Below the pieces are notes generated by a model. It had not been told where the DNA came from. It did not search any database and saw only the letters and a list, made by a program, of their open reading frames with translations. Below, one piece after another: positions 47,456 to 56,307 of a stretch of 64,000 nucleotides of DNA. This DNA is from JAUWVG01 sp964633715 (GTDB lineage: Bacteria; Acidobacteriota; Aminicenantia; Aminicenantales; Aminicenantaceae), in the NCBI GenBank assembly GCA_964633715.1, contig CAZWHQ010000010.1, positions 1 to 64,000 on the forward strand, in the 5' to 3' direction. Within the stretch, counting starts at the first letter, position 1; each line of letters opens with the position of its first letter. A program made the position numbers and the translations under genes.

Positions 47456-49806
47456 AATATTTTCACAGAATCAGTCTGGCAAACCTGCTTGCATGTCCCA
47501 CATTTCGTGCATTTGTTTTGGTCGATGATGTGTCTTTGGTAGGGCACCGCTTGAATAGCACTCACTGGGCATTTCTGTGCACAGATCGTACAGCCTATGC
47601 ATGACTCGTCAATAGAATATGTTATAAGGGCTGCACAGCGTTTGGCCGGGCACTTACCTTCTAAGTGGGCCTCATATTCTTCTCTGAAATACTTCAGTGT
47701 CGTGAGAACCGGATTTGGTGCTGTTTTCCCCAGCCCGCAGAGACTGCCCTGTTTTGTCTTGAGGGCGATCTCTTCCAATTTTGCCAGGTCTTTCTCTTGC
47801 CCTTTTCCAATACACAGGTCCTCGAGTATCTGAAGCATGTGTTTTGTCCCAATACGGCAGTATGTGCACTTTCCACAGGACTGGCTGCAGATAAATTCCA
47901 TAAAATAGCGGGCGATGTCCACCATGCAGTCCGAGTCGTCCATGACCAAAAGCCCCCCTGAACCCATCATGGCACCAACTTTTTTTAGATCCTCATAATC
48001 CACACGCGTATGAGCCAATTCGGCTGGAATGCATCCTCCAGACGGCCCCCCGATCTGTACAGCTTTAAATTCTCTGTTGCTTTCGATACCTCCTCCAATA
48101 TCCTCGACAATCTCCCGGATCGAGATGCCCATGGGAACTTCGATAAGCCCTCCCCTGGCAATTTTCCCTGCCAGGGAAAAGACCTTTGTGCCTTTGCTCT
48201 GTGTTGTCCCTAATTTCGCAAATTCATCAGGTCCATTCCGGAAAATCCAGGGAACAGTGGCCAAAGTTTCACAGTTGTTAACCAGGGTCGAATGGCCCCA
48301 GAGCCCCTTTTGCGCAGGATAGGGAGGACGAAAACTTGGATTCCCCCTATGCCCTTCAATGGAGGCAATGAGTGCGGTTTCTTCCCCGCAGACAAAGGCA
48401 CCAGCACCCTCCAAAATCTTTAATTCCAGAGAAAAGCCTTTCTCTAAAATATCCAGGCCCAACAGCCCTTGTTCGCGGCTTTTTTTGAGCGCCTCTCTAA
48501 CGCGCCGGACAGCCAGAGGATATTCTGCACGGATATAAAAATACCCTTCATGAGCCCCAACTGCGTAGGCGGCAAAAATCATGCCTTCGATAACCCGAAA
48601 AGGATAGGACTCCAGAATCATGCGGTCCATAAATGCCCCGGGATCACCCTCATCTCCATTGCAGATGATGAATTTTTTATCGTCTTTAGATTGGCGAACG
48701 ATGTCCCATTTTTGTCCTGAAGAGAATCCCGCTCCTCCACGGCCTCTTAAGCCGCTGGTTTTTACACAATTGACTATCTCTTCTGGAGAATAATTGGAAA
48801 GACACCTGTCCAGAGCTTCAAATCCTCCTTTTGTGCGATACTCTTCAAGATCAAGAGGATCGATCTGGCCAGAATTCTCTGTGGCGATGTGCTGCTGTCT
48901 CCCGAGAAAAGCTTGGATCTCCTTGTCCCGCCCATGCAGAGGATGCCGAGTGAATCCATTGGAATTTGGACTATCAAGAACATTTTCGATAAGTTGATAG
49001 GCTGCATTCTTTATGCGCTGAGGGAGAGATTTTGGTTTGTAATGTCTGAGAATGATGTTTTTGACATCTTCAGGCTGAACACTGTCATAGAGGACCGGCT
49101 CTTCACCTTGTGGACTCACTTCAAGAAGTGGTGTCCTGTGACACATGCCCACACATCCAACTCTTTTGACCTGTGTCTGAATCCCGGTTTCACGAAGGCT
49201 TTTTTCCAGCTCCTGCTGCACCCGGCTGCTGCCGCTGGCCACACAGCAGGAACCCAGCCCAATCTTTATTTCTCCTCCATTGTTCGGCTTCGATTTCCGA
49301 GGGCCAGAGCTTTTTGCAGCCTGTCCCTGATTCAGGAGGAAATCTTTGAGGATATTCCCAACCCCATCTGTTTGGACATGCCCATACGTCACATCATCGA
49401 TCTGTACAACAGGAGCAATCGTACAGCAACCCAAACAGGCAATTTTTTGGACAGTAAATTGACTTTTTGGATCGGTATCTCCATCTTCAGGAATATCCAA
49501 TTCGCGAAGGAACGCATCATATACCAGGCCGGATCCTTTGACATGACAGGCTGTACCTGTACACACACGGATAATATGCTGACCGACAGGGGTATGGCGG
49601 AATTGAGAATAAAACGTCGACACTCCAAAAATGTCAGCGAATGTGATGTCTGTTTTTTCGCAGACCCGCTGGAGGGCCAGCTCTGGAAGATAATTATATT
49701 CATTTTGGATGGCATGAAGAAGGGGGATGACAGCGCCATTATTGGATCCGACATCATCGACAATCCGGTCAATGAACGAATGGATGCGGTCCTTTTCCAG
49801 CTTCAT
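47452..49806 (-). CDS. Fused NuoE-ferredoxin-NuoF flavoprotein with two terminal 4Fe-4S sites
   Basis: 784 residues in four parts. Residues 1-160 are NuoE-like with 2Fe-2S ligands Cys82, 87, 124 and 128. Residues 180-255 are a second thioredoxin-like 2Fe-2S domain (Cys187/188, Cys218, Cys222). From about 320 comes NuoF/HydB: GLRGRGGAGFSSGQKW binds NADH and FMN, CNGDEGDPGAFMDR binds FMN, and SCGKCTYCRIG binds a 4Fe-4S cluster. The last ~50 residues carry two more clusters (CIGCTICAQKCP, CTKCGTCKQVC). NuoE and NuoF are usually separate genes. Relatives belong to NADH-linked hydrogenases, formate dehydrogenases and bifurcating transhydrogenases. No hydrogenase or formate dehydrogenase subunit is nearby. 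Confidence 0.9.
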   Translation of the reverse strand: MKLEKDRIHSFIDRIVDDVGSNNGAVIPLLHAIQNEYNYLPELALQRVCEKTDITFADIFGVSTFYSQFRHTPVGQHIIRVCTGTACHVKGSGLVYDAFLRELDIPEDGDTDPKSQFTVQKIACLGCCTIAPVVQIDDVTYGHVQTDGVGNILKDFLLNQGQAAKSSGPRKSKPNNGGEIKIGLGSCCVASGSSRVQQELEKSLRETGIQTQVKRVGCVGMCHRTPLLEVSPQGEEPVLYDSVQPEDVKNIILRHYKPKSLPQRIKNAAYQLIENVLDSPNSNGFTRHPLHGRDKEIQAFLGRQQHIATENSGQIDPLDLEEYRTKGGFEALDRCLSNYSPEEIVNCVKTSGLRGRGGAGFSSGQKWDIVRQSKDDKKFIICNGDEGDPGAFMDRMILESYPFRVIEGMIFAAYAVGAHEGYFYIRAEYPLAVRRVREALKKSREQGLLGLDILEKGFSLELKILEGAGAFVCGEETALIASIEGHRGNPSFRPPYPAQKGLWGHSTLVNNCETLATVPWIFRNGPDEFAKLGTTQSKGTKVFSLAGKIARGGLIEVPMGISIREIVEDIGGGIESNREFKAVQIGGPSGGCIPAELAHTRVDYEDLKKVGAMMGSGGLLVMDDSDCMVDIARYFMEFICSQSCGKCTYCRIGTKHMLQILEDLCIGKGQEKDLAKLEEIALKTKQGSLCGLGKTAPNPVLTTLKYFREEYEAHLEGKCPAKRCAALITYSIDESCIGCTICAQKCPVSAIQAVPYQRHIIDQNKCTKCGTCKQVCQTDSVKIL

Positions 49807-49812
49807 GGGATT

Positions 49813-51525
49813 TTATTTTCCAATGCAAAACAGATGTTTTATTCCACGAATAAAGATGCGGTTAAACATGAATGCGGGAATGGTCATGGCATCTTCTCCA
49901 AGTTCATTCTGGTTGATGAGTTCGAATTCCTTCTGAGCTTTAAAGATAGACATAACACCGTCCATATCCATGCAGTATATTTTATCTCCAGCTAAAATAG
50001 GGGACGAATAGAAGCCATCATCAAAGTCGTGGAACCAATATCTCTCTCCCGTTTTTGCGTCAAAGCAGGATACCGTCCCGAAGCTGGTCGGCATAAACAC
50101 CAGGTCCCCGATAGCCACGGGACTGGAGACTTCGGAGAGGTCGTCGAGGACCTCCCAGACAACTTCCGGCGTATCCCCGAGTTTTATCCCCACAAGCCTG
50201 GCGTAGTCGTTGACGGCAAACACCATACCGTCGGCATAGGCGGGTGAGGGGGCGACTTCCCCCATCATACACGCGACACGCCATAACTTCTGCCCGGTCC
50301 GTGGATCATGGGACATGACAAAGGGATTGGAGCTGAGGATCAATTCAAACCGGTTCCCCGTGTCAACAAGAATCGGCGAAGACCAGGAGATCTCCACTTC
50401 CCGAGGTTGGTCATACGCGACATCACCCGTTGCCGCCTTTAAACCCAGAACCCGGCCACCGGTGTTCTGGTCATAGGGGACGATCAGCAGATCCTGGTAG
50501 GTGATCAGTGAAGCCGAATGGCCGTAGTGGTTGTCGGGCACACCCAGATTTTTAGCCCAGATTCTCTGTCCCTCGAAGTCGAGACAGGCCACATCGCCCG
50601 TGGCGAAAAGGGCGAACACCCTCTTTCCATCCGTGGTCATAGTGGGTGCGGCGTATCCCGTGTCCTGCCCGACATCGGGTTTGCGATCGGGCGTACCGGG
50701 GATATCGTTGAGCTCCGACTGCCAGAGAATCTCCCCTGAGTCGGCATCAAAACAGATGACAACCTGAGTGTTTCTATCCGCGCCCGATAGGAAGATTTTC
50801 TTCCCCCATATAATGGGAGAATTGTACCCAGGGATAGGAATGGGTGTTGTCCAGAGGATGTTTTCCCCTGAAGTCCCGTCCCAGACGGTAGGAAAAGAGC
50901 CATCCGATGCAATTCCTATTCCTCCCGCCCCTCGAAAGCCGGGCCAGTTTGCTTTTTTCTCTTCTAAACTTGCATAGTCAGAGTCCCCGGAGCCGCCACT
51001 CCGGGCGACGCCGATTTTTTTAATTTCCGACTGGGAGAATACTCCGAGCAAAAGAGCGAGGACAAACAGACCGACCCCACCAAAAACAATGTATTTTCGG
51101 GATAACAGTTTGTTCTCCCAGGTTTTCCCGGCATCGGAATCCGAGTTCAAATCAGGCAGCTGGGGTTGAAGTGAATGCATAAACTTGAGCGACAGAAGCA
51201 GCAACAGAACAAAGGCAAAGAGAAGGTAACTTCCCGTGCGGATTTGCCATTGGTAGGTGAAATAGGCTTTCCTGGCCAGAAGATCGAGAGCGCGGATCTG
51301 CTCCTTGAGGGCCGTGTCCTGGGGATTGTCCTGAAGCTGGGCGATCAGCTGAGTGATGACCTCGCTGTTGAGAGGATCGTTGGATTTTGTCTGGAGATAG
51401 TTCGCGATCATCAGAACGCTGAGAATTCCGGCACACACCGCTGCAATCACCACAACCTTTTGGGCAATTCCATACCACAGACGTGTTGGATCTTTTTTTA
51501 TGGTCTTGTCGTTTTGTCTATTCAT
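49813..51525 (-). CDS. Membrane-anchored PQQ-like beta-propeller
   Basis: The ATG at 51525 is chosen because the open frame upstream overlaps the preceding ferredoxin gene; about 570 residues result. Three hydrophobic segments (VVVIAAVCAGILSVLMIANY, GSYLLFAFVLLLLLSLKFMH, IVFGGVGLFVLALLLGVF) precede ANWPGFRGAGGIGIASDG, where a propeller of about seven blades begins (CFDADSGEILWQ, CLDFEGQRIWAK, GLKAATGDVAYD, SHDPRTGQKLWR, CFDAKTGERYWF). The propeller should face the periplasm. It lies between a NapH-like membrane ferredoxin and the NuoEF-like gene, with gaps of 4 and 6 bases, so it belongs to the same machine. Whether it holds a cofactor is unknown. Confidence 0.85.
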   Translation of the reverse strand: MNRQNDKTIKKDPTRLWYGIAQKVVVIAAVCAGILSVLMIANYLQTKSNDPLNSEVITQLIAQLQDNPQDTALKEQIRALDLLARKAYFTYQWQIRTGSYLLFAFVLLLLLSLKFMHSLQPQLPDLNSDSDAGKTWENKLLSRKYIVFGGVGLFVLALLLGVFSQSEIKKIGVARSGGSGDSDYASLEEKKANWPGFRGAGGIGIASDGSFPTVWDGTSGENILWTTPIPIPGYNSPIIWGKKIFLSGADRNTQVVICFDADSGEILWQSELNDIPGTPDRKPDVGQDTGYAAPTMTTDGKRVFALFATGDVACLDFEGQRIWAKNLGVPDNHYGHSASLITYQDLLIVPYDQNTGGRVLGLKAATGDVAYDQPREVEISWSSPILVDTGNRFELILSSNPFVMSHDPRTGQKLWRVACMMGEVAPSPAYADGMVFAVNDYARLVGIKLGDTPEVVWEVLDDLSEVSSPVAIGDLVFMPTSFGTVSCFDAKTGERYWFHDFDDGFYSSPILAGDKIYCMDMDGVMSIFKAQKEFELINQNELGEDAMTIPAFMFNRIFIRGIKHLFCIGK

Positions 51526-51529
51526 CCCA

Positions 51530-52885
51530 TCAAGCCCTAAACTGTTTGATTTTTTTCTCACCGGTTCCCAAAGAATCGGCCTGTTCCTGCGTGAGCAGGC
51601 CCAGACGCACCTGTTCATACGGACAGTATGAAAAGCACCGGCCACAGCTGAGACAGGAGCCCTTGTCCACGTCATATTTGAGCTGCCGTTTGCGGCTGAA
51701 GAGGCCGATAAACTTCAGACAGATGACGAAACCGATAAAGCCTCCAAGGATCCATCCCCCGGTTTTGAACTGCTTCTGGATCGCTTTGGCTTCACTAAAT
51801 AGCTCCTCGGTCGGTTTCCCCGAAGTGCGGAAGGCTTTGGTTTCATCGGTCATTTCTGTGCGCTGTCCGGAATTTTCGAGTAGAATTTCCTCGGCAAGAG
51901 AGACCGTGGCGTGCTGACGCGAAAGAGGAATGTTGAGAAGAGACCCCACCCAACCGGTACCAAATACCAGAAGCGGCAGGAGAATGAAAACCAGGGCCAA
52001 GCGGCGGATGTCCACATCCTTTCCCTTGGAGGGAGGGCCCTCATCGGCTTTTTGGATGGCTCCAAAGGGACAGGATTCTTCACACAACCGGCAGTTGTTG
52101 CACTCATCGGGAGTGATCGATACATGCCGTTTCGACAGGCGGGACATCCAGCTCAAGAGAACTCCATAGGGACAGAGGAACCGGCAGTAGGGTCTGGCAA
52201 TGACCGTCCCCAAAACCAGCATGGACATCCCAAAAATCACCATATTAAAATCCGCACCGAAACGGAAAAAACCGATAAAAGGATCGTACTGACAGATGAT
52301 AAAACCTGTTCCTGTGACCGCAAACAGCACGGCCAACCCCAGGTAGATATAGGGCAGCAGTCCGAGCACATTTTCCAGGCCTATGGAAACTCGGACAGGT
52401 TTGAGAACGACAACGTCCTGAATGGCGCCGAGCGGACAGACCGCCGCACAAAAAGTCCGGCCGTAAAAAAGCGCCACAAAGAGCGGCAGGATAAAAAAGA
52501 CGATGACAGATACAGGGATGGCATAGGCGGGATTAAACAACGCCAAACTCACATTCTGGATGGCCCCGATTGAACAGACACATCCTCTCCTGATAAAGCC
52601 AAAGTACACCAGAGAAAACACCATCAGAATAAATATGTTGCGCCGTGATCTCAACTTGTAGGCAAAATAGGTCGCCAAAAACAACGCGGCCGCCAAAACA
52701 AAAATATCGACATACTCCCATACCGTGGCCCGGGGTGAAGGAGAGAGCAGCTCAGGCCGGACATATCCCGATTCAAAATCGGGTTTGGGAAAACGCTCTT
52801 GAATCTGAGAGAGGCCGAGGAGAGGGAGAAGCAACAACATCGATCCAAGAAATACTTTCACTCTGAACTGTCGTCTATTTTTCAT
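51530..52885 (-). CDS. NapH/NosR-like membrane ferredoxin
   Basis: About 451 residues from the ATG at 52885. The core has several membrane helices with paired Cys motifs on the cytoplasmic side, TFCAAVCPLGAIQD and YCRFLCPYGVLL, as in NapH, NosR and CcoG, plus an earlier RRGCVCSIGAIQN. A bacterial ferredoxin segment (CNNCRLCEESCPFGAI) follows, then another membrane span, a soluble region, a last helix and a closing cluster (CLSCGRCFSYCPYEQ). It lacks the FMN-binding domain of NosR. Such proteins pass electrons between quinol or cytoplasmic carriers and exported ferredoxins. The Tat ferredoxin gene lies 11 bases upstream, the classic NapG-NapH partnership. Confidence 0.88.
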   Translation of the reverse strand: MKNRRQFRVKVFLGSMLLLLPLLGLSQIQERFPKPDFESGYVRPELLSPSPRATVWEYVDIFVLAAALFLATYFAYKLRSRRNIFILMVFSLVYFGFIRRGCVCSIGAIQNVSLALFNPAYAIPVSVIVFFILPLFVALFYGRTFCAAVCPLGAIQDVVVLKPVRVSIGLENVLGLLPYIYLGLAVLFAVTGTGFIICQYDPFIGFFRFGADFNMVIFGMSMLVLGTVIARPYCRFLCPYGVLLSWMSRLSKRHVSITPDECNNCRLCEESCPFGAIQKADEGPPSKGKDVDIRRLALVFILLPLLVFGTGWVGSLLNIPLSRQHATVSLAEEILLENSGQRTEMTDETKAFRTSGKPTEELFSEAKAIQKQFKTGGWILGGFIGFVICLKFIGLFSRKRQLKYDVDKGSCLSCGRCFSYCPYEQVRLGLLTQEQADSLGTGEKKIKQFRA

Positions 52886-52896
52886 GGGATGGCACG

Positions 52897-53484
52897 TTAT
52901 CCTTGGAGATAACTCTGGCTCTCGTCTCCTCTCAGAATATAGGGCCGGCTCGCCGGCACACGTTTCCACGCTTGAGAAGGACATCTCCGAGCGATCGAAC
53001 ATTCGTTGCAGTTTAAACAGCGGTCGTGTTTGTTCTGCAGATAGAGGGAACCGTTTCCGAAGGAGGCGCAGCCTTTCACGCATTTTCCGCAACCAATGCA
53101 CAGTTCCTCGTCGAGGGTGTACTCAAAATAGGGTATTTCCACAAAGCTCCGCGTGATCGCCCCGGAGGGACAGAGCTGGCTCTCCGCCCCTGTGTCCCTG
53201 TCCTTGGCCCCAGGCTGAAGATACCCGCTGCACAAATCACAGTAGCCGCACATGGAAAAGGAGTGAACACATTTTACCGAAGATTGCGGAAGAACACAGT
53301 TGACCGCACACTTTTCACATTGAATGCAGATGTTGGGATCCAACTGCCAGACCATCTCTTCCGAAGACGACTTGCTGAACAAAATCCCTGCAAGGCCAGC
53401 GATAGTCAAACCGGTTATGGAATGAAGGCTCTTCCTGATAAAATCTCTTCGTTTTATCGGATTTTTTTGCCCAGTTCTTTTCAT
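52897..53484 (-). CDS. Tat-exported polyferredoxin (NapG-like)
   Basis: 195 residues. IKRRDFIRKSLHSITGLTIAG is a Tat signal, so the protein folds with its clusters before export. Cluster motifs include CIQCEKCAVNC, CGYCDLCSGY with LCPSGAI, CIGCGKCVKGC and CLNCNECSIARRCP, enough for three to four 4Fe-4S centres. In NapGH and related systems such a protein carries electrons on the periplasmic side for the membrane ferredoxin encoded next to it. The start overlaps the stop of the small Tat protein gene by 4 bases. Confidence 0.88.
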   Translation of the reverse strand: MKRTGQKNPIKRRDFIRKSLHSITGLTIAGLAGILFSKSSSEEMVWQLDPNICIQCEKCAVNCVLPQSSVKCVHSFSMCGYCDLCSGYLQPGAKDRDTGAESQLCPSGAITRSFVEIPYFEYTLDEELCIGCGKCVKGCASFGNGSLYLQNKHDRCLNCNECSIARRCPSQAWKRVPASRPYILRGDESQSYLQG

Positions 53485-53726
53485 TTACCCCCCCCAGCTT
53501 CCGACAATTTATTCCTTGCCTTTAGGGCTGAAGGTTTCTGGCAGTCAGAGATTTTCGAACAATTCCTGCAGGGCAGATCTAAAGAACAGGATTCGCTTTT
53601 CCCGGAATTGGCCTGTCCTCTCCACCCCAGAAACAATCCCGAAAAGACGAGACCACTCAAGACAACTGCCCTCATACCATCCTTTAAAAAATCACGTCTA
53701 GTTTTCACTTTTAATTGATTCCTCAT
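53481..53726 (-). CDS. Tiny Tat-exported four-cysteine protein
   Basis: About 81 residues from the ATG at 53726, which follows AAGGTGAG. KTRRDFLKDGMRAVVLSG is a textbook Tat signal; the mature part is only some 50 residues with a C-x5-C-x2-C-x5-C pattern in CSLDLPCRNCSKISDC, the right number of thiols for one iron-sulfur or other metal site. Tat export of so small a protein implies that it folds around a cofactor or piggybacks on a partner. The start lies 28 bases inside the upstream NHL gene and the end overlaps the polyferredoxin start. I know no named family. Confidence 0.7.
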   Translation of the reverse strand: MRNQLKVKTRRDFLKDGMRAVVLSGLVFSGLFLGWRGQANSGKSESCSLDLPCRNCSKISDCQKPSALKARNKLSEAGGGK

Positions 53727-54741
53727 TTGAAATCTCACCTTGTTGCTTTTCCTGTTCCTGATTTTTTGTAAAAATCCGAACGAGTTTTTGTTTGGGATCC
53801 AGAATAAGTATCCTTTGGTCTGAATCCACGGCTAAATCCAGACCAACCGTGCCTTCGATAAACTTGTCAGGTCCGGCTACAACGGACACCATCTCTCCAA
53901 TCTGATTATAGACCTTAACTCTGGCTATCCCTTTTTCACTTGTTACAAAGGATCCATCTTCCAGAACAATAAAATGCGATGGATTACAGCAACCGCAGAA
54001 TCCACCTATGTCCATGGAGAATTCTCCCCAAGAAGTCCTGAAACCTCCGTCCAATGTATAATTTTCGAGTGAATGCCGGCCGGTGTCGGCTGCCCAGAGA
54101 AAACCATCCGGATCGACAGCCACATCGAAATACGGGCTGGGAATGATAAATCCAGGAACATCTTTGTCCTCGTCTTTCTCCCCAATTCTTTGAAGAAGGT
54201 TTCCATCTTTATCAAACTTCCAGACAATCAGATTTCCGGCATCGGCCACAAAGACAAATTTTTCCGACAGAGCTATCGAAGTGAAAATCGCGCCCGTACT
54301 CGGTGATTTCCAATTGGCTTTTTTTGTGCCGGACAAATCATAAACCTCAACAATATCATTCATCCCAACATAGACATCACGATTGTTGTCGACTGCCAGA
54401 CAGTGAACGGATTCGTCCACAGAAAAAGTGGATAAATGGATTCCATCCCTGCTGAAAATGAAAAATGTATTGTCCCCAGAGACATAGATGTTGTCCTCCG
54501 GCCCGACAGCAAGTCCGTAAACATGGGGCAGTTCGAGTGGAATTCGGCCAACCTCAGAAAAATGAACAAGACTGGGATCACTCACCTTGAATCGATCTAT
54601 GTCATATTCAAAAGGATTTTTCTGTTTTCTCAAAGAATTTTCACGGACAGCTCTGTAACCGAAAAAAAGAATTCCTGCCAAGGAGACAAGAATGATGATC
54701 CCCGTCAAAATCTGATTTTGTTTTGAACTGTTTCCTTTCAT
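53698..54741 (-). CDS. NHL-repeat beta-propeller with single N-terminal anchor
   Basis: 347 residues. One membrane segment (ILTGIIILVSLAGILFFGYR) anchors a periplasmic propeller built from NHL-like repeats: VYGLAVGPEDNIYVSG, VHCLAVDNNRDVYVGM, YFDVAVDPDGFLWAADTG and GLDLAVDSDQRILILD. A CGCCNPSHF loop near residue 240 holds three cysteines in a row of four positions, unusual for NHL proteins and a possible metal or disulfide site. The C-terminal tail is Glu/Gln-rich. It lies 8 bases after the propeller gene at 54750 and overlaps the tiny Tat protein gene, so it belongs to the same operon. Confidence 0.82.
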   Translation of the reverse strand: MKGNSSKQNQILTGIIILVSLAGILFFGYRAVRENSLRKQKNPFEYDIDRFKVSDPSLVHFSEVGRIPLELPHVYGLAVGPEDNIYVSGDNTFFIFSRDGIHLSTFSVDESVHCLAVDNNRDVYVGMNDIVEVYDLSGTKKANWKSPSTGAIFTSIALSEKFVFVADAGNLIVWKFDKDGNLLQRIGEKDEDKDVPGFIIPSPYFDVAVDPDGFLWAADTGRHSLENYTLDGGFRTSWGEFSMDIGGFCGCCNPSHFIVLEDGSFVTSEKGIARVKVYNQIGEMVSVVAGPDKFIEGTVGLDLAVDSDQRILILDPKQKLVRIFTKNQEQEKQQGEISNEESIKSEN

Positions 54742-54749
54742 CGTTTTTC

Positions 54750-56186
54750 CTATTGCGGCCGTGCTCTCAAATCGATGCAGACCAAGTTGTGTGAATCCCT
54801 CGCCAAAAGCTGGCCGCGGACAATGGCTAGAGGCCCCCAGGCATCCACCCCATTGAGCACCTTGGCCTGCGCAAGCGGTTTGTATTCCGTGGCGCTGGCT
54901 TCGAAAACCGTCAATACGCCATCGTCACTCATGACAAAAAACTTGTCGTCGGCCACGATATAGGGGCCCAGGCCAAAACGGTGGGTTTTCCCGCTCGACC
55001 AGATAAAAGAGCTGATGTCATCGGGATTGACACAGACCATCTGGTTGCGGAGCGGCCCCGCATCTTTGGGAAGAATCGAAAAGAGATGGCCTTTGTAATA
55101 GATGGGCGTCTGTTGCTCCGAGGCCATCCCCTCCTCCGGTTTTACGGACTGAAGGGCTTCGACGCTAAAGACATCCCCTTCACGCGTTAACCTCACCATG
55201 AGGCTTCCCGCACCGTAGCCCGCCGTTAAGAATACCCTCCCGTCACCGATTGAAACAGGAGAAGGAGCAATTACGTTGTTGTTCCACAGTGTGGATTCGA
55301 ACAGAACCTGACCGGCGGAATCCTCTTCCGCAGAGACGCCAATAAAACCGCCAAGGGCACAGTAGATGTACATCCTAACGCCATGGATGGTAAAGGGTAA
55401 AACCGACGAATGAGACATCCCCCATTGGTTTGGATTGGGGACTTCCCATACGATCTCCCCTGTTTCCAGATCCACTGCAATGAGGAGAGACGAGCCTCCG
55501 ACTCCAATCACGGCCAGCGAACCGTCGATCAGAGGACACTGGCCGGTATACCAGAGCGGCTCTGGAGATTCATATTCTCTTTGAAGGTCAATCCCCCATT
55601 TAAAATCACCCGTAATCGCGTCTACACACATCACCTGGCATTTAGGGCCGATGGTCACCACATATTTGTCTGTCACCGCGGGAACCGTCCGCGACATCCC
55701 ATGGTTTCTTTTGATGTTGATCTCATAACCCCGCCGCCAGATTTCGGATCCGTCCTCGAAGGAAAAACAGCGCAGAATATCCGCCCGTTCTTCTTCATCG
55801 TAGTCGAGCACATAAATACATCCGTTGGCCACGACAGGACCCGCGTGCCCTTCCCCAAGAGCGATGGAGTATAAAATATCCGGCCCCGACTCCCCCCAAG
55901 AGTGAGATAGAGAAACATTTTCCCTGCTGATGTTGTCGTAGAAGGCACCGCGGAATCTCGGCCAACTCCCCTGCAAAGTTGAAGGCAGACCTTCGAATGA
56001 CGTAAACAGGGCTCCAATCTCTACGGCTTCCCCCAGGCTGACAAAACCTTCAGGCCGGTTGTCCCTGCCCGGAAGGCCCTCGACAAAGTCTTTGACGGGA
56101 TTGTGGTAAAACCACCAGCTCAAAAGGAACAGGGCAACAAATGCTGTCGCGGTGAAGGTTATTCGTTGAAGAGTTTTTTCATTCAT
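54750..56186 (-). CDS. PQQ-like beta-propeller with N-terminal anchor
   Basis: 478 residues. An uncleaved N-terminal helix (ITFTATAFVALFLLSWWFYH) is followed by a linker and the start GSWPRFRGAFYDNISRENV. Blades are less regular than in the other copies: CFSFEDGSEIWRR, CVDAITGDFKWG, AVDLETGEIVWEV, then a divergent half ending CIDLRARPQ. No catalytic or quinone-binding residues are recognised. It is the first gene of the tightly packed operon that ends at 45872; the 121 bases upstream separate it from another propeller gene and may hold a promoter. Confidence 0.83.
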   Translation of the reverse strand: MNEKTLQRITFTATAFVALFLLSWWFYHNPVKDFVEGLPGRDNRPEGFVSLGEAVEIGALFTSFEGLPSTLQGSWPRFRGAFYDNISRENVSLSHSWGESGPDILYSIALGEGHAGPVVANGCIYVLDYDEEERADILRCFSFEDGSEIWRRGYEINIKRNHGMSRTVPAVTDKYVVTIGPKCQVMCVDAITGDFKWGIDLQREYESPEPLWYTGQCPLIDGSLAVIGVGGSSLLIAVDLETGEIVWEVPNPNQWGMSHSSVLPFTIHGVRMYIYCALGGFIGVSAEEDSAGQVLFESTLWNNNVIAPSPVSIGDGRVFLTAGYGAGSLMVRLTREGDVFSVEALQSVKPEEGMASEQQTPIYYKGHLFSILPKDAGPLRNQMVCVNPDDISSFIWSSGKTHRFGLGPYIVADDKFFVMSDDGVLTVFEASATEYKPLAQAKVLNGVDAWGPLAIVRGQLLARDSHNLVCIDLRARPQ

Positions 56187-56307
56187 CTAACTAAAATTAT
56201 TATAGCCCATATCCGCATCTCTTTTACACACTAATCCTATTGAATTACTTGAATAATCCAAGATGAGTAATAGCGTTTTTTTGTTCGACACTTCAAGTAC
56301 GCACTCT

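Noticed and set aside
48889..49995. Long plus-strand open frame of 368 codons
   Set aside because: It lies antisense to the well-supported NuoE-NuoF fusion gene, has no motif or ribosome site, and its composition is that of a shadow frame.
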